Both the position numbers and the translations under genes were made by a program. Below, in pieces: positions 1 to 5,113 of a stretch of DNA of 7,323 nucleotides. The notes under the pieces were generated by a model. It was not told the DNA's origin, did not search any database, and was given only the letters and a program-made list of their open reading frames with translations. Source of the stretch: Subdoligranulum variabile. GTDB taxonomy: Bacteria; Bacillota; Clostridia; Oscillospirales; Ruminococcaceae. Position 1 is the stretch's first letter. Each line of letters begins with the position of its first letter. Location of the stretch: positions 1 to 7,323 of the forward strand of contig QAKI01000067.1 in assembly GCA_003343905.1 (NCBI GenBank). Direction: 5' to 3'.

Positions 1-606
1 ATTTTCGGCATGTTCGGCTGGGGCGGCTATGGCGGCTTCGGCGGCGGGAACGGCGTGAATGGCCCCGGTTTTCAAGGCTATGCTACCCGTGCGGACATCA
101 ACGAAGGCTTTGCGCTGAACGGCCTCCAGAACGGCCAGACCTCCATCCGTGACGCGGTAAGCAACGGCTTCCATGGCGTGGACAATGCCATTTGTACCTT
201 GGGTTATCAGACCCAGCAGGGCCTCAACAGCCTGGGCACTCAGATGGCTCAGTGCTGCTGCGATACCCAGCGCGCTATCGATGGCGTGAACTACAACATG
301 GCAACGCAGGCATGCGATACGCGCAACACCATCCAGAACAGCACCCGTGACATCATCGACAATGCCAACGCCAACAGCCGCGCCATTCTGGATTTCCTGA
401 CGCAGGACAAGATTGCCAGCCTCCAGGCAGAAAACCAGAGCCTGAAGCTGGCGGCTTCTCAGGCCAACCAGAACAGCTACCTGACCGCGACGCTGGACGC
501 GCAGACCAGCGAGCTTATTCGCCGTATTGCGCCTTCCCCGGTGCCGTCCTATCAGGTGCCTAACCCCTACACGGGGTGCTGCGGCTACAACAACTGCGGC
601 TGCTAA
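1..606 (+). CDS. Phage late-region protein, Gly-rich N-terminus and Cys-rich, 5' end cut by window
   Basis: The frame is open from base 1. The first visible ATG is at 10, but no ribosome site can be seen before it, so the true start may lie outside the window. Counting from that ATG gives 198 aa. Residues 1-22 are a Gly/Phe/Trp-rich tail. Residues 25-60 are helical, and a CCC cluster lies at 82-84 in QCCCDTQRAIDGVNYNMATQ. A long helical, Asn/Gln/Ala-rich stretch (about 85-170) has coiled-coil character (ASLQAENQSLKLAASQ). The C-terminus is Pro-rich (PSPVPSYQVPNPY) and ends in a Cys/Gly tail. From memory, this architecture recurs as an uncharacterised protein in structural modules of gut Clostridia prophages. 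Its biochemical role is unknown; a virion component is an inference from the neighbours. It is separated from the next gene by a strong terminator. Confidence 0.75.
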   Translation: MFGMFGWGGYGGFGGGNGVNGPGFQGYATRADINEGFALNGLQNGQTSIRDAVSNGFHGVDNAICTLGYQTQQGLNSLGTQMAQCCCDTQRAIDGVNYNMATQACDTRNTIQNSTRDIIDNANANSRAILDFLTQDKIASLQAENQSLKLAASQANQNSYLTATLDAQTSELIRRIAPSPVPSYQVPNPYTGCCGYNNCGC

Positions 607-647
607 AACTGCATAGCGTTCAACTTCTCTTGGTTTCTTAGAGATGT

Positions 648-666
648 TCGGCCCCGTGCCGATTTT
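648..666 (+). terminator. Small hairpin with short T-run after the first gene
   Basis: TCGGC (648-652) pairs with GCCGA (658-662) across a 5-nt loop and is followed by TTTT. On its own it is a weak terminator. It sits directly before the stronger hairpin at 673-702, so the two may act in tandem. Confidence 0.3.
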
Positions 667-672
667 GACAAA

Positions 673-702
673 AGCGGCGGGGAAACCCGCCGCTATTTTT
701 TT
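673..702 (+). terminator. Strong intrinsic terminator or attenuator with GAAA tetraloop
   Basis: AGCGGCGGG (673-681) pairs perfectly with CCCGCCGCT (686-694) around a GAAA tetraloop and is followed by ATTTTTTT. This is a textbook rho-independent terminator. It lies only 20 nt before the ATG at 723, between two same-strand structural genes, so it may work as a partial attenuator that sets the ratio of upstream to downstream gene expression. Confidence 0.88.
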
Positions 703-722
703 GAAAAGAAAGGATTGAAATT

Positions 723-1145
723 ATGGCTGAATATAGCAACAGCACAATTGCAAATGTGGCCGCTGGCCAGAATGTGCCCTTTATCGAAGAGGCCCACACG
801 GGCAAGCCCTGCATCATCCACCGGGAAGGGGCTGGGCTTGTGACCCTGCGTGGGCTTACGAACCAGCGTCGGGCAACGTTTAATGTCTCTTTTGGGGCGA
901 ACATTGCTATCCCTACTGGCGGGACTGTAGAGGCTATCACGGCGGCAATTTCCATCAACGGAGAAGCGCTGAACGCTTCCACCGCTACCGTCACCCCATC
1001 TGCCGCTGAGGATTTCTTTAACATCTATGTTTCTGCTGTAGTAGATGTTCCCCAAGGCTGCTGCATTACTGTCGCCGCGAAGAACACCAGCACGCAGCCT
1101 ATTTTAGTTGCGAACAGCAACTTTATTGTAGAGCGCACAGCGTGA
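723..1145 (+). CDS. Small all-beta phage structural protein (head-fibre or decoration-like)
   Basis: The start ATG at 723 has AAAGGA at 709-714 with an 8-nt spacer. The 140-aa product has no signal peptide or membrane segment. It is a run of short beta strands separated by turns: CIIHREGAGLVTLRG (30-44), an FNVSFGANIAIPTGGTV strand pair (53-69), AITAAISINGEAL (71-83), FFNIYVSAVVDVP (98-110) and CCITVAAKN (113-121). This alternation, and the final strand FIVERTA, resemble a trimeric jelly-roll (C1q/TNF-like) domain of phage head fibres. That fold is an inference, since no diagnostic motif was searched. The gene follows a terminator and its stop codon touches the ribosome site of the next gene, so translation of the two is probably linked. 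A minor capsid or baseplate protein is the alternative. Confidence 0.75.
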   Translation: MAEYSNSTIANVAAGQNVPFIEEAHTGKPCIIHREGAGLVTLRGLTNQRRATFNVSFGANIAIPTGGTVEAITAAISINGEALNASTATVTPSAAEDFFNIYVSAVVDVPQGCCITVAAKNTSTQPILVANSNFIVERTA

Positions 1146-1159
1146 AAGGAGAACAGACA

Positions 1160-1576
1160 ATGGAATATATGTACAAACTGAAAGAAAAGCTCTGCGACGA
1201 ACTGGATGAGATTGTCAATAAGGGCGAGTGGGGCGCTGGTGATTTGGATATTATCCACAAGCTGACCGACACCATCAAGAACCTTGACAAGATTGAGATG
1301 CTGGAGGAAGACGGCGGTTACAGCCGCGACGGTAACTGGGAGGCCGATATGCGCGGCACCTATGGCCGTGGTTCCAGCTACCGCGGCCGCAAACGCGATT
1401 CCATGGGCCGTTACAGCCGTGACGGGCGTGGTAGCTATAGCCGTGATGGCGGGTACAGCCGCCATAATGCCAAAGATGGCATGATGATGCACCTGCATGA
1501 GATGATGGAGGAAGCAGAAGGCGAACGTGAACGCGAAAAAATTCGCCGCTTCATGGAACAGATGGAAAGCGTTTGA
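1160..1576 (+). CDS. Small charged phage protein with YSRDG repeats, function unknown
   Basis: ATG 1160 is chosen because AAAGGAG lies at 1145-1151 with an 8-nt spacer; the in-frame GTG at 1142 would precede that ribosome site. The product has 138 aa. Residues 1-50 are an acidic helical domain (KEKLCDELDEIVNKGEWGAGDLDIIHKLTDTI). Residues 51-103 are a low-complexity Gly/Arg/Tyr region with YSRDG at 54-58, 85-89 and 93-97 and a variant YSRHN at 99-103. Residues 104-138 are a Met/Glu-rich helix (MMMHLHEMMEEAEGERERE). The helix-linker-helix layout suggests a scaffold-like or assembly partner, but this is only an inference. It is the last late gene before the att region and is followed by a long stem-loop. 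I do not recognise a named family. Confidence 0.75.
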   Translation: MEYMYKLKEKLCDELDEIVNKGEWGAGDLDIIHKLTDTIKNLDKIEMLEEDGGYSRDGNWEADMRGTYGRGSSYRGRKRDSMGRYSRDGRGSYSRDGGYSRHNAKDGMMMHLHEMMEEAEGEREREKIRRFMEQMESV

Positions 1577-1583
1577 TTCAATA

Positions 1584-1621
1584 AGAGAAGCTTTCGGAGA
1601 TACGTTCTCCGGGGGCTCTTT
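1584..1621 (+). terminator. Long stem-loop after the last late gene (possible weak terminator or mRNA end)
   Basis: The core CGGAGA (1595-1600) pairs with TCTCCG (1606-1611) around TACGT. The stem extends outward through three G-U pairs and AGC/GCT to about 1589-1617, then with a bulge to 1584-1621. Only a short TTT follows, so it is a poor classical terminator. A role in 3'-end protection of the late mRNA is possible. Confidence 0.4.
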
Positions 1622-1630
1622 GTGAGAAAA

Positions 1631-1651
1631 ACTTAGACCAGACTTGGACTG
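1631..1651 (+). repeat. Left-arm integrase-site repeats (two copies, 11-bp phase)
   Basis: ACTTAGACCA (1631-1640) and ACTTGGACTG (1642-1651) lie head to tail, one helical turn apart. The same motif occurs as a pair, in the same orientation and phase, on the other side of the tRNA fragment (1819-1839). Paired direct repeats flanking a core are the known layout of arm-type sites bound by the N-terminal domain of lambda- and Tn916-type integrases. Assignment to this integrase is an inference. Confidence 0.6.
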
Positions 1652-1653
1652 AG

Positions 1654-1666
1654 GCGGAATTTCCGC
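1654..1666. repeat. Short perfect inverted repeat in the att region
   Basis: GCGGAA (1654-1659) and TTCCGC (1661-1666) are perfect inverses around one T. It lies between the left arm repeats and the tRNA fragment, where an accessory recombination factor could bind. No function is shown. Confidence 0.4.
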
Positions 1667-1685
1667 TTGATTATGCGATTTTTTA

Positions 1686-1713
1686 TCGAGTTCAAGTCTC
1701 GTCCCTCGCACCA
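1686..1713 (+). other. attP: Attachment-site core: 3' end of a tRNA gene (T-arm, acceptor, CCA)
   Basis: TTCAAGT (1691-1697) is a T-loop flanked by TCGAG and CTCGT (four of five stem pairs form; 1686/1702 is T-T). It is followed by acceptor strand CCCTCGC (1703-1709), discriminator A and CCA (1711-1713). The matching 5' acceptor strand GCGAGGG is absent upstream, so no full tRNA exists here. A tRNA 3' end next to an integrase gene is a classic phage attachment core. The T-T mismatch at the outer edge suggests that identity with the host tRNA starts near 1687. A GCGAGGG acceptor would fit a leucine tRNA, but that is a weak guess. Arm repeats on both sides support attP rather than attL or attR. 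Confidence 0.75.
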
Positions 1714-1717
1714 TCTG

Positions 1718-1765
1718 AAAAACCGCATTGTATAGCCGAAAATGGCTTTACAGTGCGGTTTTTTT
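1718..1765. terminator. Bidirectional terminator between the tRNA fragment and int
   Basis: AAAACCGCA (1718-1727 region) pairs with TGCGGTTTT (1754-1762). The stem continues inward through a G-U pair to AGCC/GGCT around a GAAAAT loop, followed by a T-run to 1765. On the minus strand the same hairpin ends in CGGTTTTT, so it can also stop int transcription. It starts 5 nt after the tRNA CCA and could serve as the tRNA's terminator after integration. Confidence 0.85.
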
Positions 1766-1818
1766 GTGTTTTGGGTTCTGACTGATTTGTACTCATTTTG
1801 ACAATGAAAGACAAAAAA

Positions 1819-1839
1819 ACTTAGACTAAACTTAGACCA
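1819..1839 (+). repeat. Right-arm integrase-site repeats (two copies, 11-bp phase)
   Basis: ACTTAGACTA (1819-1828) and ACTTAGACCA (1830-1839) repeat the left-arm motif (1631-1651) in the same orientation and spacing. The second copy runs into the 3' end of int (stop at 1832-1834), so the stop region is shared with a probable binding site. Confidence 0.6.
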
Positions 1840-3049
1840 AATTGGCTTTAGAGTTCTCTAAAAAATTGTCCATAAGTACAGCGGCCTTTTGAATCATAGA
1901 TGGCTTGAGCGACATATATACTTCGTGCACCATTTTTGCATTGGCGTGACCTATTATTTGAATTGCAATTTCTTCCGGCACATTTGCTTCACAGAGCATG
2001 CACACATATTCATGCCGAAATTGGTGCGCACAAACATTAGCTTTCCAATCGGTTCGATGATATGTGTATTGTTTTCCGTTTTTGATGCGTTTATATGTGC
2101 GCTGGATTGGAGTAGCATGCCCTTTTTCTCGCCACCACGCAGCCCAATGCCGCGTATACCATGACCGTGTAACAGGCTTTGAGCCAAGCCCGATGATATA
2201 AGTTTCAGGCGGTAGATGCCAATATGCTTCAAGGGCATTTTCAAGCATTTTCAGCAAGGGGATTTTTCTTATTCCGGCCTCGGTTTTAGTCTGAGTTATA
2301 AATGGTTGATTGTTTACCCATTCTACAGCGCGTGAGATGTGGATGATTCGGTTTTCTCTGTCGATACTTTTCAACTGAATAGCGCATCCTTCACCGCACC
2401 GGCCACCAGTACACAAATAAACGATGGGAATAAGGTCATCTGGCGAAGGGGAGAGAGCCGCATTTTTAACCGTGTCTATTTGCGCTTCACTGGGCGGGGT
2501 GCGCGTACTTCTGCGCAAATTTCGGGGAATTTGTGTCATGGCCGCGGGATTATACTCACCATGCCATTCGGGAGAATCAATATATAGCTGATAGATAGCA
2601 TTGATAACCGTCTTTTGGTTTGATGTCGTTGTTTTTGCGAGCCCTAGCTCGCGCAGGAAAGCCTTTATTTCCCAAGGTTGAATATCTTTCATTCTGCGGC
2701 CTTGAAAGCCTTTTATGGCCCTTTCTATGGCCGGTAGATAAGCACGCTTAGTTCCGTTTTTCATCTGTTCAACCTGAGCTTTGTATTTTTTGGCTACAAT
2801 TTCAAACAGGGGGCCGCGTTCTTTTTCCTCCATTTTTTGCTGACTTAGCATATTTGATTCGTCCTGCTGTTGCAGGAAGTTTGCGTATTTTTCCCAAACA
2901 AGCACAGGGTCTTTGCTGGAGAAGCTTTTCTGCTTACCGGCATTAGTTTTTATAAGCTCATAAGTGCCATTCTTTTTCAACCGTAAACCTTGTTCGGGCT
3001 TTTTAGGATTTTCACATACCTGTTTTGCGAGAAATGACATTTTAGACAT
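1832..3049 (-). CDS. int: Tyrosine-recombinase phage integrase
   Basis: This 405-aa enzyme would catalyse site-specific recombination between attP and the host tRNA gene. ATG 3049 is chosen because GGAGGTG (3055-3061) precedes it by 5 nt; the open frame up to 3127 has no ribosome site. Residues 20-60 fit an arm-DNA-binding domain (GLRLKKNGTYELIKT). Residues 80-180 are the helical core-binding domain, and about 185-395 the catalytic domain. All expected catalytic residues are visible: Arg217 in CTGGRCGE, Lys255 in the TQTKTEAGIRK hairpin, His342 and Arg345 in HQFRH, His368 in IIGHA, and Tyr378 in HEVYMS. It is therefore predicted active. Its 3' end abuts the att region, and the ribosome site lies in a hairpin (3055-3093) that may limit translation. 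Confidence 0.95.
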   Translation of the reverse strand: MSKMSFLAKQVCENPKKPEQGLRLKKNGTYELIKTNAGKQKSFSSKDPVLVWEKYANFLQQQDESNMLSQQKMEEKERGPLFEIVAKKYKAQVEQMKNGTKRAYLPAIERAIKGFQGRRMKDIQPWEIKAFLRELGLAKTTTSNQKTVINAIYQLYIDSPEWHGEYNPAAMTQIPRNLRRSTRTPPSEAQIDTVKNAALSPSPDDLIPIVYLCTGGRCGEGCAIQLKSIDRENRIIHISRAVEWVNNQPFITQTKTEAGIRKIPLLKMLENALEAYWHLPPETYIIGLGSKPVTRSWYTRHWAAWWREKGHATPIQRTYKRIKNGKQYTYHRTDWKANVCAHQFRHEYVCMLCEANVPEEIAIQIIGHANAKMVHEVYMSLKPSMIQKAAVLMDNFLENSKANLV

Positions 3050-3054
3050 AAAAA

Positions 3055-3093
3055 CACCTCCGGGGTACACTTGCCAAAGCCTGCCCGGAGGTG
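3055..3093 (-). promoter_or_regulatory. Hairpin that sequesters the int ribosome-binding site
   Basis: On the minus-strand RNA, CACCTCCGGG (from 3093 down to 3084) pairs over 10 perfect bp with CCCGGAGGTG (3064 down to 3055), with a 19-nt loop. The 3' arm contains the whole Shine-Dalgarno sequence of int. If the int mRNA starts upstream of 3093, translation would be blocked until the hairpin opens. It would be bypassed if transcription starts inside the loop. Confidence 0.55.
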
Positions 3094-3100
3094 GTATAAT
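3071..3100 (+). promoter_or_regulatory. Strong extended -10 promoter pointing away from int
   Basis: TTGCCA (3071-3076), an 18-nt spacer, and TATAAT (3095-3100) preceded by TG (TGGTATAAT) make a near-consensus vegetative promoter with an extended -10. It reads rightward, opposite to int. The only thing downstream before a strong terminator at 3145-3181 is about 40 nt of non-coding sequence. Confidence 0.6.
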
Positions 3101-3106
3101 CCAACT

Positions 3107-3183
3107 GCTGGGATGGATTGCCCTCACGGGTAAGCTATCTACTTAAAACGCTTCGGTGTTGGTAGCACCGGGGCGTTTTTTAT
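3107..3183 (+). ncRNA. Candidate small RNA of about 75 nt opposite the int leader
   Basis: The start is set 7 nt after the TATAAT at 3095-3100, and the end after the T-run of the terminator hairpin at 3145-3181. No ORF with a ribosome site fits. The RNA would be antisense to any int mRNA leader beginning upstream of 3107, and would reach the 3' end of the membrane-protein gene (stop at 3184). A role in controlling int or in insulating the operon is an inference. Confidence 0.35.
3145..3181. terminator. Intrinsic terminator between the lysogeny operon and int
   Basis: AAAACGCTTCGGTG (3145-3158) pairs with CACCGGGGCGTTTT (3166-3179), including two G-U pairs, around a short loop. On the plus strand it is followed by TTTTTTATTT. 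On the minus strand the T-run is only TTTT then AAG, so it is clearly stronger rightward, yet it also sits directly after the stop of the minus-strand gene at 3184. Confidence 0.85.
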
Positions 3184-4266
3184 TTAATGACATATTTTAC
3201 ATGGAGAGTAACCGCGTGCCTCAGCAGCTTCAATGTTATACGCATAAAAATAGGTGCTATTCTTAAAAATATAGCAGTCGTAAGTATGATAGGCGTAAGT
3301 ATAATCGCCTTCCACAATAAGAGCGATTTTATCATCTAAAAACTGCGCTTTGGGGCGATACTCGGAAACCTGCTTTTTGTACTTTTCGGATTCCGCTTTA
3401 TAAAAATCACGGTTTACTTCCACTGCATCAATTTGCGTATACAAGCCAGAAATCGTGTCTTTCTGCCCGGCAACCTGTGCTTCTAAATCCATACATTGAT
3501 AATAGAGATATATGGAGAGAATACCCAAAACAATAGACACAGCCGCGCAAACCAAAAGGGATTTTGGTGGATGATAAAACCCCTTTTTCTTTTTGATTGA
3601 AGGAAACGGCTGAATAACCGGCTCCACACATTCCTGTATGCTTTTAGATTCAAGTTTATGAGGTGCAAGGAATCGGAATTTGATAAAGCCGAATACAATT
3701 AGAAGTGATGACAACCATGCGGCGGGCCACACGATTTTTTCTAAAATATGAATTTTGTGGAAAATTTCTTGCGGGGAATATAAATCTTGATACTGATAAA
3801 TTTGAAGGGAAATATCATAAGCGCCTCCATTATCGTCGTGAACGCGAATAGGAGAGGCTATTTTAGATTCTCGGAAGTCAGTATACGGTTCAAAAGAGCT
3901 TCCGCTGGCCAATACCACCTTTTCGATGCAATATGTTCTGGTTTCATCCGTAATTACATTCAAATAAACATTGCACTTGTGTTCGTATCCGCTTGAAACA
4001 CGCGTTGCAACAGCAGGAAGCTGATAATTTCCATCTGGGAGAGGCCCGGTAAAAAAATAGAAATAGAGAACAAGGGGGGCAGCTATCAAAAAAGTGAGGG
4101 ATACATACCAATATGGAATAGGAAAATCGTGAAACAAATTTTTTAATGATTCTGCTTTTCCAGTTTTTACAGAAAAAAGTGTTTTAAGGATTTTATAAAC
4201 CGTCTCAAAAAGAAAAGCAGCGCAAAGCAGACAACAAACCACGAAAGCCGACAATAGAGTTCGCAT
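3184..4266 (-). CDS. Four-pass membrane protein with outward coiled coil and C-terminal His/Cys module
   Basis: ATG 4266 has AAGGTG at 4274-4279 (7-nt spacer). The 360-aa product has hydrophobic segments near residues 4-24, 52-73, 178-197 and 237-256. Basic loops at 25-48 and 198-236 (including KKKK at 225-228) should face the cytoplasm. This places the beta-rich domain 75-177 (with Cys98 and Cys113) and the C-terminal part outside. Residues 258-303 are coiled-coil-like (LEAQVAGQKDTISGLYTQID). The end carries His327, Cys331, Cys356 and Cys359 (YHTYDC ... GYSPCKIC), a probable zinc site. The preceding lipoprotein gene ends in the same module. Being last in the repressor operon, it should be expressed in the lysogen. 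A superinfection-exclusion or surface-modifying role is an inference; no named family is recognised. Confidence 0.8.
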   Translation of the reverse strand: MRTLLSAFVVCCLLCAAFLFETVYKILKTLFSVKTGKAESLKNLFHDFPIPYWYVSLTFLIAAPLVLYFYFFTGPLPDGNYQLPAVATRVSSGYEHKCNVYLNVITDETRTYCIEKVVLASGSSFEPYTDFRESKIASPIRVHDDNGGAYDISLQIYQYQDLYSPQEIFHKIHILEKIVWPAAWLSSLLIVFGFIKFRFLAPHKLESKSIQECVEPVIQPFPSIKKKKGFYHPPKSLLVCAAVSIVLGILSIYLYYQCMDLEAQVAGQKDTISGLYTQIDAVEVNRDFYKAESEKYKKQVSEYRPKAQFLDDKIALIVEGDYTYAYHTYDCYIFKNSTYFYAYNIEAAEARGYSPCKICH

Positions 4267-4302
4267 CGTGTATCACCTTATGTTCATATATATTTAAGTT
4301 TT

Positions 4303-4653
4303 TTATCCTACGCACTTGCTGCATGGGTCTGACTTACCTTGCATAATGGCTTCTTCCAAGGTGCCGGAGAGGATAGTTTTAGAATTTACCAGCGCAACGC
4401 AATCTTTTGTGGAATGAAAGCTCTTTCCATTTGGCGTAAAATAGACACAGTTTTCATCGACTTCGTGAATATCGGATTCCACATTCGACCAGAAATCTGT
4501 GCCCTGCTCTGCGGCAACAGACGCAGCATCTTCCAGCTTTTGCAAATTATCTTGCCGTATTTCTTCCTCTGTTTTACTCGAAGAACTTGCACTACAGGCG
4601 AAGGAAAAAAGCAGCAGACAGACGCACAGAGTAATACAGATGATTTTCTTCAT
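4303..4653 (-). CDS. Small predicted lipoprotein with C-terminal His/Cys module
   Basis: ATG 4653 is chosen because AAAGGA (4663-4668) precedes it by 9 nt and it opens directly into a signal peptide; the open frame up to 4755 lacks a ribosome site and lies inside immA. The 116-aa product starts MKKIICITLCVCLLLFSFAC, a lipoprotein-type signal with Cys20 as the likely lipidated residue. The lipobox (SFAC) is not canonical. A Ser-rich linker and a short charged helix (28-50) follow. The C-terminus has His80, Cys85, Cys111 and Cys114 (PNGKSFHSTKDC ... SDPCSKC), a probable extracellular zinc site. The same arrangement ends the next gene, 36 nt downstream. Co-expression and shared location suggest the two proteins work together at the cell surface. 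Function unknown. Confidence 0.78.
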   Translation of the reverse strand: MKKIICITLCVCLLLFSFACSASSSSKTEEEIRQDNLQKLEDAASVAAEQGTDFWSNVESDIHEVDENCVYFTPNGKSFHSTKDCVALVNSKTILSGTLEEAIMQGKSDPCSKCVG

Positions 4654-4666
4654 ATGAACACGTCCT

Positions 4667-5110
4667 TTAATCTTTGTCGGTTGTGTCAAAATGAACATCC
4701 CGGCATTCTTCCCAGTAAGACAATGCTTTTCGTATGTATTTCTCGTCCAAATCAAAATACTCTGCGAGCTGCCATGATTCGGTATATCCGGCCTGCATGG
4801 CAGCTTTTATTTCTTCTGCGGACAAATGAAGCTGAAAAGATTTTGCATCAGCCCGCTGTTCGCTTTGTGCAGAAAGCTGGAAGGGGCTATGCAGCTTGTG
4901 GAGAGCGCCTGTTCGTAAATGGCCTTCCTCATGCATAGCAACCGTGCGGAGCATGCGGGTTGTAGGAATTTGAGTAAAATCCAGTGAAACACAATAATAA
5001 CCGTTTGCATTATCCCGCATAGTGGCGCCCGGAGTTGGGGCATTGGGATATAGCATAATATCTATATTTTCGGTTTTGCAGTAATCGTAAAACCCGCCCA
5101 AGCTGAACAA
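4667..5110 (-). CDS. immA: ImmA/IrrE-family metallopeptidase (anti-repressor protease)
   Basis: The 147-aa product carries the zinc-protease motif HEEGH (His60, Glu61, His64) and a downstream Glu84 in SEQRADAKSF, matching the ImmA/IrrE arrangement. In known elements such as ICEBs1, ImmA cleaves the element's own repressor to trigger induction. The repressor gene lies directly upstream, which strongly supports that pairing. The start is most likely TTG 5110: AGGGGG lies about 8 nt before it, and the ATG that overlaps the repressor stop is in another frame. This frame follows the repressor frame after a single TGA and one codon. The C-terminal part (about 97-133, SAEEIKAAMQAGY ... YFDLDEKYIRKALSYW) may be a small helical domain. 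Its 3' end contains the ribosome site of the lipoprotein gene. Confidence 0.9.
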   Translation of the reverse strand: MFSLGGFYDYCKTENIDIMLYPNAPTPGATMRDNANGYYCVSLDFTQIPTTRMLRTVAMHEEGHLRTGALHKLHSPFQLSAQSEQRADAKSFQLHLSAEEIKAAMQAGYTESWQLAEYFDLDEKYIRKALSYWEECRDVHFDTTDKD

Positions 5111-5113
5111 GGC

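Noticed and set aside
665..670. Perfect TTGACA -35 box before the gene at 723
   Set aside because: The sequence 16-19 nt downstream is inside the GC-rich terminator stem, with nothing like a -10 box.
1600..1713. A complete tRNA gene ending at the CCA
   Set aside because: No GCGAGGG acceptor 5' strand, D-arm or anticodon arm can be found within 100 nt upstream. Only the T-arm and acceptor 3' strand are present.
638..1714. Minus-strand open frames at 638-1024, 693-1055 and 1025-1714
   Set aside because: They lie opposite well-supported plus-strand genes with ribosome sites, and the longest crosses the att core and a stem-loop. The proteins are low in recognisable motifs.
3050..3127. N-terminal extension of the integrase to 3127
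   Set aside because: It has no ribosome site and is mostly the inverted repeat and leader. The ATG at 3049 has a clear GGAGGTG.
4339..4938. 199-aa plus-strand ORF
   Set aside because: It is the shadow of the lipoprotein and immA genes, which have signal peptide, HEEGH motif and ribosome sites.
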